Source of the DNA: Colocasia esculenta
Taxonomy: Eukaryota > Streptophyta > Magnoliopsida > Alismatales > Araceae
Reading direction: 5' to 3'
DNA: 64,000 nt
NCBI GenBank assembly: GCA_014218235.1
Contig: CM024753.1
Location: 6,448,001 to 6,512,000, forward strand
In this document: in pieces, positions 33,753 through 46,100 of the stretch
Position numbering within the stretch: the first letter of the stretch is position 1
How the letters are laid out: every line of letters starts with the position of its first letter
Made by a program: the position numbers and the translations under genes
Notes under the pieces: generated by a model
The model's input: only the letters and a program-made list of their open reading frames with translations
Told to the model about the DNA's origin: nothing
The model's database searches: none

Positions 33753-36400
33753 TTAAATACACATATGTATGTGCTTGAAAAACTCCAATGGTTGCAACTT
33801 TGTGTTAACCCCTGCTCCGATTGGGCGACATGTATTTGCAAATATTTCAAATCCTTTCTCCACCACAGTAGGATGACATTCTACTTGTCGAGAAGGCCTA
33901 TTTAATGATGTCTCCACATCATCCCCTAAGTACCTAGATGCAAATGTGAGTGTCTCCTCAATTATATATCCCTCTGCAATTGATCCTTCTGGACAAGCTT
34001 TATTTCGCACATAAGATTTCAATTTCACTAAATACTGCAGAAAACAAATATCATTGACAACAATAATAAAAGGCATCACATAAATATAAGGAATATAGTA
34101 CTAAAGCTATAATACCTCTCAATGGGATACATCCACCTATAATGTACTGGACCGGCAACTCTAGCTTCCTCTGCTAAATGAATGATCAAATGTATCATGA
34201 TATCAAAGAAACTAGGAGAAAATCATCTCCAAACGGCACAAAACCAATACAACTTGACTGCCAAGTTCATAAAGTCTTCTGATGTGGCAATCTTCGAGCA
34301 CAAATCTACAAAGAAATGACATAAGTCACTTATGACATTGGATATTTGCTTCTGGGAAAGTCCTTGTACTGCTATTGGAAGTAGTTGTTGCATTATGACA
34401 TGATAGTCATGACTTTTTAAACCCCACAATTTATTTCCCTTGATGGAAAATCGTTTGGCAATATTGGATGCATAACCATCTGGAACCTTCACTTTTTGGA
34501 ACAAGCTGAAAATATTTCTTTCTCTTTTTTACTACATGTGAACTGAGCTGCTGGCAAAATGATTTTACTTTCACCAATCTGCCGTGGGTGAAGAGATGTC
34601 CTTATACCCATGTTTTGCAAGTCCTTGCGAGCCTTAGCTCCATCTTTGTTCTTCCCTTCAATTGCTAGAAGAGTTCCGATTAGACTTTCACATACATTTT
34701 TTTTCAATATGCATAACATCAAGATTGTGACGTAACAACAAAGAACTCCAATATGGTAGAGAGAAGAAAATGCTATGCTTTTTTCCATCCTAAATATTTC
34801 TCAGGATCTACTTTTTCCACTTTTTTCCTCCTTTTACCTTTTTTTTTAATACTCTTTTTCCCCACCTTGAAAGAGAGGCCTTGTAGTTGCTGTAATATTT
34901 CATGCCCAGATAATGTTGTGGGTCTCTCACCACATTCTTCATATCCATCAAATTGTTGGTTCATTTTTCGAAATTTGTGATCACTAGGTAACCATCTTCT
35001 GTGACCTGTGTAACAAAATTTTCCACTAGCATCAAGCCATTTAGAACAAGTGTTTTTGTTACAATTGGGCAAGCTAGCCGACCTTTAGTACTCCAACCAG
35101 ACATATATGCATATGCTGGAAATCATTAATTGTCCATAACAACGCTGCACGCATACAAACCTCTCATTTCTAGCTGCATCAATGTGTCAACACCATGCCA
35201 TAAAATCTGCAACTCATCTATGAGTGGTTGTAGATAAACATCAACATCATTGCCAGGATCTTTGGGCTAGAAATAAGTAATGATAAAAAAATATTCAGTG
35301 CTTTCATGCATTCCCATGGTGGCAAATTATAAGGAACTAGCAAAAACTGGCCATGTACTGTGACTAATGTTCATAGTACCAAAGGGATTAAAACCATCCA
35401 TCACTTGCTAATCCGAGACGTACATTTCGACAGTCTAACCCAAATCATCAATGGCATCTAAATTTTTCCAACAAGCAGTATCAGCAGGATGTCTTAACAT
35501 GCCATCCTCTTGACGCTTACTTTCATGCCATGTCATACTCACTGACGTTTTAGATGACATAAATAATCTCTTTAGTCTTGGAATAATTGGAAAATGACGA
35601 AGAACTTTTTGAGCTACTCTTCTCTTCTTAGTGGACTCATGATTTTTCCACCTAGATTCTCCACATTTAGGACAACATTGAAGGTTCTCATACTCTTTCC
35701 AATATAAGATGCAATCATTAGGACATGCATCAATCTTTCGGTACCCATAGCCTAACTTATTAAGCATTTTTTATTTCATAGAATGATGAAGGTAGTGACT
35801 CTCCATCTGGAAGAAACTCTTTCAACAACATCAACAACATGTCAAAATGCTTGTTACTCCATCCACCCATACACTTAATATTAATCAATCTAATGAGGAA
35901 AGAAAGTTTACTAAATTTGTTGCATCCTGGATAAACTGGGTGTTCAGCATCTTGTAGTAAGTCAAAAAAAGACTTTGAATCATTATCAAGTGGCGGTATG
36001 TTTTCATCTAACTCTTTGTGTTCACTCAGATTTTGCAAACGCATTTGAAAGGCATCAACCAACATTTCATGCATAGGTGAACTAGAACAAACATTTCTTG
36101 ACTCATCATCTGTTGCTCCTTCACCATAAAATTTTCAAAACTCTTTGTCTTTTATAACACCATCCAAATCAAGTGTTCTTTGACTGTCTCTTTTCCCCAC
36201 TTTTTCAGACATGTGCATTTAATACAGGGACATCTAATTTCTTTATCCGGTGGTAATGTCTGTAAGCAAAATTGATGAATGTATCTACACCATCATAGTA
36301 ACCAACAACATTTCTGGCAAATCCATCCAACTCTAATCCATAACTGTATAAAATAAGAAATATAAGTACAATATGTAAGAACCAACAAAATAAAGTTCAG
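33753..36400 (-). pseudogene. tnp2-type CACTA transposase, frameshifted
   Basis: Domains in order on the minus strand. A Transpos_assoc-like start (36,370-36,180) contains ELDGFARNVVGYYDGVDTF. The transposase_21 body (36,074-34,250) contains GYRKIDACPNDCILYWKEY, CCPKCGESRW, FNPFGTMNISHSTWPVF, DVYLQPLIDELQILWHGV, WLPSDHKFR and LDVMHIEKNVCESLIGTLL. A DUF4218 end (34,200-33,760) contains HLAEEARVAGPVHYRWMYP and PEGSIAEGYIIEETLTFAS. These are the hallmarks of plant CACTA transposases, which cut at CACTA ends. The frame breaks about six times (for example near 35,770, 35,300, 34,790 and 34,500), so no full protein is made as read. Confidence 0.85.
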
Positions 36401-36756
36401 TGTTTAGTAAGATGCCATAACATGCAAAGAACATTCATCTTTACATATACAACTAAAATGCACCAGAACAATTATTGTCCTAGAAGAAGAAAAAAGTGGA
36501 GCAGCAACAAACCACATTAAAATAGGAATCCACATAAAAACCAAATTCTCTCTCTTCTTTCCCTAAACAAACCACATTAACCATGATCCTAACATTGTAA
36601 TTGGCAAAAAAACCTGTAGAACATAAGACAAGGTGGCACAAGATAAACCAGTCACATACATCAGAAGACTAAAGAACTAAACCGGAAAAGAGAGATCAAA
36701 CTAACATAGAGTACATAAGAACACTGCCACAAAGAAACTGAAATGGAAGCCAATTG

Positions 36757-36757
<1 letters not shown>

Positions 36758-36796
<39 letters not shown>
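36758..36796. repeat. TA microsatellite
   Basis: About 19 ta units within non-coding sequence 5' of the tnp2 gene. Confidence 0.9.
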
Positions 36797-36798
<2 letters not shown>

Positions 36799-37549
36799 CA
36801 AACTGTTTGGGTCTCCTTTGACATGTAGAAGGAAATAATTAAACTATGATTTTGATTATTACGATCCTCACTGTTCGCTCCCTCTCCCCTCCTCAGAATC
36901 CCTGTGCGACCTCCCCCTCTCCCCTCCCCAGAATCTCTAGATTTTGATTTTTGATTAGGTCTTTGTCCCACAAAATCCTCTACTGGTGTTAAAGTACAAG
37001 AGGTGTCTACCTGTCAAAACTTAACTTTTCCTACAACAAGTAAACCATCTCAGAGGAGGATGCATAAGTAGCAGAACAGGAGCGTCTAGGCCTCCAACAA
37101 AATGAGTCCAATTTCTGCCTGAGCTTCTTATAGCACTGATTTATTTTAGAAGTTCTTATTTAAAGTGATCGTTTACAATAGGTGTAACTGCAGTGTGTAG
37201 CTGTATATTGGATTTAAACTGTCGGGCTTGTCAAGGTGGCATCTGTCGTGGGAACATTGTGGTAAAGGCTGTCTTCAAAATTTTTGACTGAAAATTTTAT
37301 TCTACATCCATCCAATGAAATGACAGTTGTTCAGGCTTTTCTCTGCCCAATTCCAACTATTTGTTGTTTAAACGAGGAGTTCTCTTGTTGCATCTTTGGC
37401 ATTTGTGACAAGACAAGAAATAAAACCATCTCAAAAGATGGAACATATGTAGCAGAGCAAGAGACCCTCTTGCCCTGTGACAAAATAACTCCTAGGACAA
37501 ATGATTGAAAAAACAAAGAAAGCCTACAGAGCAAAGCTTCCAACATTGC

Positions 37550-38155
37550 TCACATTAGGGATGAAAACACACACATGCACAGACAGAGGGAGGGGAAAGA
37601 AGGGGGTGTAGAAAAGAAGAGAGTGACAAAAGGGGATGCGATTAGCGAAAGAGATGGGCACCTTGAGTACGGACGACTCTTCCAGAGATGAAGGCAAGGC
37701 CTGAAGGGGAGCGGAGGTGGAGCCTGACCTTTCTCCTCCTTACCCTTTGCTCCTTCGATCGAGAAGGGGAGGCACGGAACACCGAGCAACAGCTCACCGT
37801 ACCGGTCAGGGGATGTCGCCGCACGGGGGAGGCGACAGCCGCAAGCCACGCGCAGTCGTCCGGTGCGGGGGAAGGCGGAGGCAGTCGCCGTCCGCAAGCC
37901 AGGCGCAGTCGTCCTCCGGTGCAGGGAAAAGCTGAGGCCGACGTCGTGCAGCTTCACAGGGAAAAGCTTTCGAGGGGGGGGGGGGGGAGCAGGGAGCGAT
38001 CGCACAGAAAAGCTTCCGGGGGGGAGAGCAGGGAGCGATCGCATAGGGAAAAGCTTCCGAGGGGGGTAGAACAGGGAGCGGCGCAAATGGGAATGGGGTA
38101 TAGGGTTTAGTTTCGAGTTGGGTAAATATATATTTATTAATATAATATTTATCAA
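37550..38155 (-). promoter_or_regulatory. GC-rich 5' region of CACTA-1 with minisatellite
   Basis: A GC-rich block in an AT-rich element, next to the 5' end of the minus-strand genes. Open frames on both strands are compositionally biased (Pro/Arg or Gly/Arg) and match nothing I recognise. Bases 37,930-38,085 hold about three copies of a 45-50 bp unit containing aaaagctt, a G run and agcagggagcgatcgca. Many autonomous CACTA elements have a GC-rich promoter/leader at this place, so I read it as that. Confidence 0.45.
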
Positions 38156-39434
38156 ATGTTGTAGGTATAGAGTTTTATATGTCTACGAGACATTAATGTG
38201 TAGTATTTGTCCCATTAGTTTTGGCGCCGCTAGAAATTTGAGGGCGGGAGAAGAAAATTTGGAGGATCAGTGACTTATACCTACTATTAATATTTATGTT
38301 AGTAAATTTATATTTATAACGTAGGTAAAACCTTTTTATACCTACGATTAGTCTACGCGTAGGTAAACGCCGTAGGTAAAACCCATTTTCTAGTAGTGTA
38401 AATATGTAACTGTGTAGTATATATTTACAGAGTTACATGTATATTGCGTAAGTTTGTAATTCCTATAACTATGTAAGCATAAAATAATACATACTTATGC
38501 AGTTACACATATAACTCTGTAACTATATAGAGATTTTATAAGTTTGTAACTATGTAATTAGGGCTTACCTAGTTACATACTTACATAGTTTCAGAATGAC
38601 TTACCTAGCTATCAGGGATTACCTAGTTACCAAATGTTACCTAGGGCTTACTTAGTACACAGAGTTACATGTGTAATTCCTGTAACTGCGTAAGTATGTA
38701 ATTCCTGTAACTCCGTAAGTATGAAGTTACAGAGTTACATGTGTAACTCGGTAATTACTTGTAAGTGTGTAATTACACATGTACATACTATGTAATTACA
38801 AATGTAATTCTATAACTACATACTCTGTAACTATACATGTAATTACAGAGTTACATAGTATGTAACTCAGGGACTCTGTAATTAGGTAAGTCCCCGGTAA
38901 CTAGGTAATTACAGTATAGAAGGGCTTACCTACATAAGTGTGTAATTACACATGCAACTCTGTAATTAGGTAAGTCTCTGGTAACTAGGTAAGCCCTTCT
39001 GAAACTATGTAAGTCCCTTCTTCTATAATTATGTAACTCAAAGACCTAAAAATAAATCCCCCAAAATTAGAGATTGATTGATAATTCTCTGACTAAATAA
39101 GTAAATATTTATTTCTGTAAATTATTAAGTATTTACAAAGTTAAATGTATAACTGCATAAATATGTAATTATATACTTACACAGTTACATGATTTACATA
39201 CTTACGCAGTAACACATGTAACTGTGTAAGTAAGTACTTACGTAGTTACACACTTTTGGGACAACGGTTACACATTTTTGAGATATCGGGAGAGGATAAC
39301 GGTGGTTAAAAGTAGGGACTTAAAAATAAGTCCTGTATAAAACACAACCGAAAGGTACAGAAAAACCTGACAAGGACCTGAAAATAATGTCAGATCCCTG
39401 CCAGGGATCAACAGTTAATTCTCCCTAATTTTTA

Positions 39435-40779
39435 TCACCTTAAGATAAACTAAACAAATTATCAAACTACTTAGGCATTTAAAACTGGTGATATAAAACC
39501 GACCCTAAAAGAGTATAAATAGCATTACATCATTTAAATATGCAAGTTTGTATCATCAGTCAGTTAACTTTACACAAATGACCGATGTGTGTGTTTGGTT
39601 CTTGTCTGTTAGAACAATCTCACAATACTGTACATGTGTTGAGACAGATATGAAGTATTTTTTGAAAAAAGTGATAATCCCAACTGTTCTTCACCGCAAA
39701 ATATTGAATGTTAAGAACCAATAACTTTAAGTACATCATAATTAATTTTGACCCTCTACTAATTAATATTTTTCATTGTCTGCTTGTCAAAATTAAAACT
39801 TCAGTACGTACTAAACAAGCCAGCTATATACATATGAAATGAGGTGACTTGCCGTGAGTATACATATATGTCCATACATAACAATTTCATTAATCAGATC
39901 AAACTAGATGGTTTATACTTGATCGAACAAGTGGCTTATTGGAGCGCTTCATCGTGTCTGACCTTAATCACAGTCCTAATTGGTATGCGTGCATGTAAAC
40001 TTCGGGGCAGTTGCTAGCTAGTTGCCTTGTGCACGTCCCTCATCATCTTGATCTCACGTACTATATATGGTGATCACCTTATTAATTAAACTACAAAATC
40101 CTCTTAATGCAGGCCAGTAAGAAGCTAATCATTCATACATGAAGTCGTCCGTTCTATCTGTGGAATAGAGCTGAACATTGACGGTGGTCAAACAAAGCCC
40201 ATATGGAAATTATGAGTGACTGGATCTGCAGTGTACCAGTACTGCGCCTCCGTACGTTACGCCCCCTGCGAACCTTATAAATAGGTAAAGTACATGTCAA
40301 GGTTTCCACTACGGCCTCTCTGTTTGGGGACAAGACTTGTCAAGCTCCAATAGGGCATCTACGTATAACCGTACGTAGTCTGCGGAAGCTTCGCAGCAGT
40401 TCGCCAAGCGTACTACCGGATTTGTTGCTTTGAAGTGTTAGAGTCGCCACTTTGCCATGCACGGCTAGCTCATGAAGTCGTCCGGACCGTCCCATTTTAC
40501 GAGAGAAGCTTACGTCAGCTAGAGCTAAAGTCAACAAAGACGAAACCTTGGCTTTGTAGCTAAACAAAGACGAAACAGATCGATGTCCAAATGGGGTCAA
40601 GTCAACCGCATCCAAACCATGTGCACATATATGCATGCAGCATCAGCTCGTCTCTATCTCGACCGTGAACTGCGCGGATGAGGGACGGCGACGGATGACG
40701 CGCTACCTCCACCCGTCTCTACCACTAGCTCTCCTCAGCCCCAGCATGCACATCCGTACGTTACGCCCCCTGCGAACCT
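39435..40779 (+). other. upstream region of GRP-B
   Basis: Close copy of 13,436-14,847. About 125 bp of copy A (14,247-14,370) is replaced here by a 37-bp second copy of the proximal promoter. No gene is seen. Confidence 0.7.
40247..40283 (+). promoter_or_regulatory. extra copy of the GRP core promoter
   Basis: ccgtacgttacgccccctgc followed by gaaccttataaata, ending with TATAAATA at 40,276-40,283. It duplicates 40,753-40,786 about 505 bp upstream. It is absent from GRP-A and GRP-C, so it arose in this copy. Confidence 0.7.
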
Positions 40780-40786
40780 TATAAAT
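40780..40786 (+). promoter_or_regulatory. TATA box of GRP-B
   Basis: TATAAATC, 80 bp before the ATG, where GRP-A and GRP-C have TATAAATA. Confidence 0.7.
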
Positions 40787-40859
40787 CCCCCCTGCCTCTC
40801 CTCCCGACTTCCCACCACCAAGACATCAATCTCTTTCTTGTATTCCACACCTAATTAAG

Positions 40860-41336
40860 ATGGCGATCCTTGGGAAGATGGTGCTTGTAGGCTTCCTCCT
40901 TGTGCTCTGCGTAAGTGTCTCCTCCGCTGCCAGGTTCCTTTCCACCGCCGATGCCAGCGGCAGCGGCGGGGGAGGTGGGGGCGGGGGTGGCTCCAACGGT
41001 GGTTCCGGCTCAGGGTCCGGTAGCGGTTCTGGTTCCGGCTCTGCATACTCTGGTGGTTACTACTACGGAGGAGGAAGTGCGAGCGCCGGGGGAGTGGCGG
41101 AGGTGGCGGCGGTGGCGGAGGTGCCAATGGCGGCAGCGGTCTGGGAGTGGCTCGGTTCCGGCAGTGGCTCTGCCTCTTCTGGGAGCTACGATCCGTGGTA
41201 CGGTTATGGCGGAGGTTCCAGTGTTTACGGAAATGGTGGAGGTGGCGGCGGGGGAGGTGGAGGAGGCGGTGCCGGTGGATCGGGCTCAGGCGCGGGATCC
41301 GGCTCCGGTTCTGGCTCTGGCTCAACGTATCCGTAG
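40860..41336 (+). CDS. GRP-B, secreted glycine-rich protein, open reading frame of 158 residues
   Basis: The only GRP copy open from start to natural end (GSTYP). Residues 1-23 are a signal peptide (MAILGKMVLVGFLLVLCV, then SVSSA), followed by ARFLSTADAS. Gly/Ser repeats run to about residue 62, then SAYSGGYYYGGGSASA. Residues 79-98 (VAEVAAVAEV to WEWL) are an out-of-frame patch. The rest returns to the family frame with SYDPWYGYGGGSSVYG, a Gly run and a (GS) tail. The family is presumed exported to the cell wall, possibly cross-linked through its tyrosines. Three single-base losses across the patch cancel out (compare GRP-C). This is either a tolerated double shift or homopolymer error. No intron is seen. 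Confidence 0.75.
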   Translation: MAILGKMVLVGFLLVLCVSVSSAARFLSTADASGSGGGGGGGGGSNGGSGSGSGSGSGSGSAYSGGYYYGGGSASAGGVAEVAAVAEVPMAAAVWEWLGSGSGSASSGSYDPWYGYGGGSSVYGNGGGGGGGGGGGGAGGSGSGAGSGSGSGSGSTYP

Positions 41337-41490
41337 GGTCCTTGAATGCAAGCATGCATAAACAGTACACTGTCACTTACAGTTCGGTGTGCTGTATTCG
41401 TGTGTGTTTTTAGATATCTGACTCACTTTTAGCTCGGAAGAAAATAATGTGAGCCCTGTGATCTCTATGTATCTTTTTTTTAAAAACAAA

Positions 41491-41496
41491 AATAAA
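41491..41496 (+). terminator. candidate poly(A) signal of GRP-B
   Basis: AATAAA about 155 bp after the stop codon, in the same context as in the two other copies. Confidence 0.5.
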
Positions 41497-42866
41497 GTTG
41501 AATATTCTTACTCTGATGAGAGGGCAGTCTTACGTACTTTTATTTATTTATTTATTTAGATCGACTTTCATAGTTCCATGAACATAGTGACAAAAGTTTC
41601 TTGAGGCAGATCTCGACCGCGCTTAGCGATTCAAAGTTGCATGACGGAGAGCAACTAGAAAATTGATGAAACGCTATAGGGAATGAGGCCGTCAATATAT
41701 CGCGCTCAAGACTTAGGAGATTAATTAATTCCAAGAGAAGAATAAATTTATGAATAGAAAGGTTTACAAAGAACGGAAATGGATCCACTCAAGTCACACG
41801 CTGAAAACATATTCATGTCTAGAGCTAAATTACTCCCAGACTCATCCGACCAAGACACCGATGTAGACAATGCGGAACGCCATGAACGACGACCGGGTCT
41901 ACGTACTGTGCTTCGTCGCACCTACTCTTGGGACGAGTCATTCATGAAATTTTAGTCTATTTATTTAGTTTTCTTTCTCGGCTGATGCCACCCGCCTGTT
42001 GGTCCTTTAGACTTTTGTTATACGATTTCAATTCTATTATATTAATAAATGAGTAAATATTACCCTAAAAAAAAGGTCTCACGCAATATACTCAGATGTA
42101 AATTCTATCTCATCAGCCTCATAGATAGGTTTTCTTGATGACCAATTATGTTTCGATAAATTTTTATTTAAGATAGGTTTTCTATATTATATTTTAGGTT
42201 CTTTAAATTATGGTATTATGACGTTGCATTTTGACTTAATTATGTATGTTAACATACTAGTTGAAAGTCTACTATATGATATATTTACTTAAGGGGAGTG
42301 TGAATAATCTTACTGAGCCACATATATACTTATTAAAATCGTAGGAGATATAAGTGCTGGCCTTGTGGATTCAACTCACGGGTGGATTTGGTTTAGGTTT
42401 GAAGAGTTTGTCTAGTTAAATCTGTAAAATGTCAGAGTTTAAAGGATGGACATTGTCCATAGTCTCTTTGAATTTTCATAAGATGTGTTTATAGATCTTA
42501 GTGAATGCATGCTCTTATAATGAAAGTTGATTTGCTGTTCTACTTTCTTCTTTTGTAAATATTTTATTCGGTCCGTCCCTTTCTCAATTCCATCTAGATT
42601 GGGGGGGGGGGGGGGGGACAAACTAATTTTTTGGAGTTAGTTTATTCTAATATCCGTGATCAGTGGTTAGATAAATGTAATGTCAAAAGATGATACTTCT
42701 TATTTTTTCACTTTCATTATGATGCATTAGCGCAGTGTAGGCATTTGCGATGAAAATAAAGTAAGTTAGTAATGTTTTAAAGAGTTTCATTTTGTTTTGA
42801 GCGTCAAATAAGAAAATCTTTGAAGAGCTACACATATATAATGGTTGTTGAATATATGACTTAGTC
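41497..42866. other. 3' flank of GRP-B, non-coding
   Basis: Matches 15,765-17,141. A G run at 42,601-42,617 is longer than its counterpart. It ends gacttagtc, where LINE1 begins. No gene is seen. Confidence 0.7.
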
Positions 42867-43129
42867 TTTTTTTTTATTAGAAACAGTCCTCAGAGGTCGA
42901 GCTAGGAGAGTGCACCCTCCCCCAGGGGGAATGGACCCACTCCACCAGCTAACAAACTATGGGCCTAATATATAGAATGATTAAGAGGTACAGAGTGAGA
43001 GCCACGCTCTCATGAGGTCAGCCTAACACTGAACAAACCTGTTCTATCAATGCACAGAGGCCCCTTACATAAGATTGGAGGTTATCAGCTCCCCATAGAC
43101 CATATTACTCATTGAGATGACAGCTTGAT

Positions 43130-46100
43130 TGCTAGCCTGTTCGCAACTTGGTTGGTCTCTCTAAAAACGTGAGAGATGGCAGATTGATCCATATGTGAAG
43201 ATCTCTAGCTGACCTCCACCAGCGCTGGATGCGCCAGTTAGGACAAGCTTTACGCTGAAAAGAAGAAACCAAAGTTAAGGAATCAGAGTAGACAACAGAG
43301 ATATGAGCTCCCAGGAAGTGAGCAAGACGGAGGCCGTCACATAAGGCCCTTGTTTTCTGCAGTGGTACTGTCACCCTCGCCATATAGCTAAAGAAAGCCG
43401 CAAGAACTTTGCCATGTCTTTCCCGGATACACCCCCCTCCACCACATAAGCCGGGGTTACCCTTAGATGCTCCATCCACATTCAAACAAAACCTTCAATG
43501 GGGGGATCCATCGAACCATCTTTACCTGTTGGGGCGATTGGTGATAAGAGAAACCATAAAATGGAGGATATACACCTCAGCCCGAGAGGAGCAGTCTTAA
43601 AGCTTCTTTTGTGGAGGGCAAATCCAATGTAAGTCTTAATATTTCTGATATATCGCGGGCCGGATTTTCTTATTCTCAAATCTGGTTGAGCATCTACCTT
43701 TCAAAGCTCCCAAGCATAAGGATCAGACAGTAAGTAGAGATATAACCAACATGGGAAGGACGTCCGAGTTCTGAATAAAATTCCAAATTCTGGTCGTAAT
43801 ATGGGGATGGAGATTAACTTTGGTACTCACAAGAGGAGTTAACCAGTTCCACAGAGTGACAGCGCTTTCACTATGAATGAAGATGTGTTAAGGTCTTCAC
43901 ACTGGGGAGAGGAGCAACAGGAACATTTGGAGACCATGGGAATACCACATTCAGAATTCTTCCATCCACTGGCAAAGCCCTATTGAGGACTTTCCAACAA
44001 AACAAGGAGGCCCTTGGGTTGAAGTTGTTGTTCCAAACCTTCATGATAGCTGGCCGGCGAGGAGCTTTGTGTCTAAGTAAATGGTAGGTAGAGTTGGTAG
44101 TGAAATCATCAGTAGAGGAGGCCGCCCAAATGCATCTGTCATCTTCAGTAGTAAGGGATAAACTAGTCAGAATATGAGAGGGAATAACTGACCGCAACGG
44201 GTGGGATTCATCCATGGCGACTTCCTGAAGAGTAGAGTTATGAGAAAGGCCAGGGAGGAAAGTGGCTAGCGGTCTGTCCCCTAACCAAGTATCTTTGATA
44301 ATATCGATCTTGTCACCCTTACCATGAATCCATCTAGTGTTGGCATGAATAATGGAGTTAGCTTCAGTGCACAGGCTTTTGGCCATACCAGGGATAAGAG
44401 AAAAGTTATTAGCAGCAAAACGCCTTCTCGCATAATTAGACCAAGGAGAGCTGCCATGCCGAATGTTCCACAAATGTTTAACAGCAAGAGAGGTCTGCAC
44501 ATGATGAAGATTCCGAACACCAAGGCCACCCTCCACCTTGGGACATTGAACTTTCTGCCAAGCGATCCAGTGACGGCGATGACCACCATCAGTTCCATTC
44601 CAAAAGAAAGCAGCTGAAACCTTCTCTAAATAATGAACAATGCTCTTGGGATGGAGGAGGCGGCAGCCAAGTAGACAGAGAGAGAATTGAGGATGGAGTT
44701 GATGAGGACAAGCGGCCAGCTTGAGAAATGAACTTTGCCTTCCAATTGCCTAAAGTAGCATTAATCCTTTCAATGAGAGACTTGTAATCTGAAGTTAGGA
44801 TCTCCCAGCTCTAAGAGGAACACCAAGGTAGACCATCGACCAGTTTGTCTAGAATACCGTGAGATGAGAGATTCTGTGAGCAGCTTGAGCGGGGCTGTTC
44901 TTGGAGACCATGAAAGAACTTTTGCCTGCATTAATTTGCTGACCAGAAGATGAGGAATATCTGTTGAGGAATTGCATAAGGTTCTTCACGTTTTTACTGC
45001 TGCCATTGGTAAACACGAGGGTGTCATCAACATACAGTAAATGGGACAGGGTAGCACACCCTCTAGGGCCTGCATAAGGAGTCAGCCGGCCAGTATAGAC
45101 AAGTTTTTTTAAACCTCTACTGAGCACCTCTTCCATAATGATAAAGAGGGCAGGAGCGATTGGGTCTCCTTGCCGAAGACCTCTAGATGATTTGAAAAAG
45201 CCAGAATGGAAGCCATTAACCAAGACAGAGAACCAACAATTTGAGAGCAGCATGCCAATATAGGAGACAAATCTAGAGGCAAAACCGAACTTCCTGAGAA
45301 CCGCAAGTAATAATCCCACTCGACACTATCATAGGCCTTTCTGATATCCAACTTAAAAATAACATTTCCACCACGGCTTTTCCTGTTAACACCCGAACAA
45401 GCTGGCGAGAGAGAGACACATTGTCATGATAAAGCGCCCTTTAACAAAAGCGCCCTGCTCTTCGGAAATGATGCCAGGAAGAATAGGAATCAATCTGTCA
45501 CAGAGGATCCTAGAGACAATCTTATAGCAAATTGTGCAAACTTATAGGCCGGAAATCATAAATGAGGCAGGGTGAGCCTTCTTAGGAATTAGAGTTATAA
45601 GAGTAGAAGTAACGCCCCTCGGAAAAGAGTGACCTTGGAAGAAACCAGTGACAACGGCAAAGATGTCAAGCTTGATAATTTCCCAGCAAGAAGTGAAGAA
45701 ATACCAGTGAATCCGTCAGGCCCAGGGGAGTTGTTCCCATTCATACTTCAAACAACGTTTTTCACCTCGTCCATGGAGGGTTATCACAAAGCATTTTATT
45801 CTGATCATCACTAATCAACGAAGGGATGACATCCAAAAGGGCTTGGTCAATGCAATGAGGAGTGTTCTGCAGGAGATTGCCAAAGAATTGAGCTGCTTCT
45901 TGATGGATGGCCTGCTGATCTTCCGACCAGATGCCGTCAATTTGGATCCTTTGAATTCTATTACGTCTTCTATTACCTTTGACAACAGCCTGATAAAAAG
46001 CGGAATTTCTATCCCCCTTGTCCATCCAGTCCATGCGCGCCTTCTGGGCCCAGAAAGTGTTAAGGCAGTGCAAAGCTTTCTTATAGTGAGCGTGGCCTCC

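Larger units (their letters stand above)
28514..38398 (-). mobile_element. CACTA-1, 9.9-kb En/Spm-type transposon inserted in MULE-B
   Basis: The left end CACTACTAGAAAAATGGGTT and right end AAAACCCATTTTCTAGTAGTG are near-perfect inverted repeats. The 3-bp duplication taa lies at 28,511-28,513 and 38,399-38,401; the empty site is readable in MULE-A (about 12,425-12,440). Subterminal repeats of cctac/gtagg words occur at both ends. Genes lie on the minus strand: GC-rich 5' region (about 37,550-38,110), tnp2 (36,400-33,750), then a TNP1-type gene (33,690-29,300). Both genes carry frameshifts. The ends look recent and competent. Confidence 0.95.
26385..39425. mobile_element. MULE copy B, split by LINE3 and CACTA-1
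   Basis: Same element as 11,292-13,426, with ends GGGAGAATT and CTCCC and a perfect 9-bp duplication taattttta at 26,376-26,384 and 39,426-39,434. Removing LINE3 and CACTA-1 with their duplications leaves about 2.19 kb, close to copy A. Own sequence is at 26,385-27,474, 28,438-28,513 and 38,402-39,425, all non-coding and built of the same short repeats. Confidence 0.9.

Noticed and set aside
37550..38155. 201-codon Pro/Arg-rich frame (minus) and a 140-codon Gly/Arg-rich frame (plus) as genes
   Set aside because: Both overlap the same GC-rich minisatellite on opposite strands and show only composition bias, with no domain.
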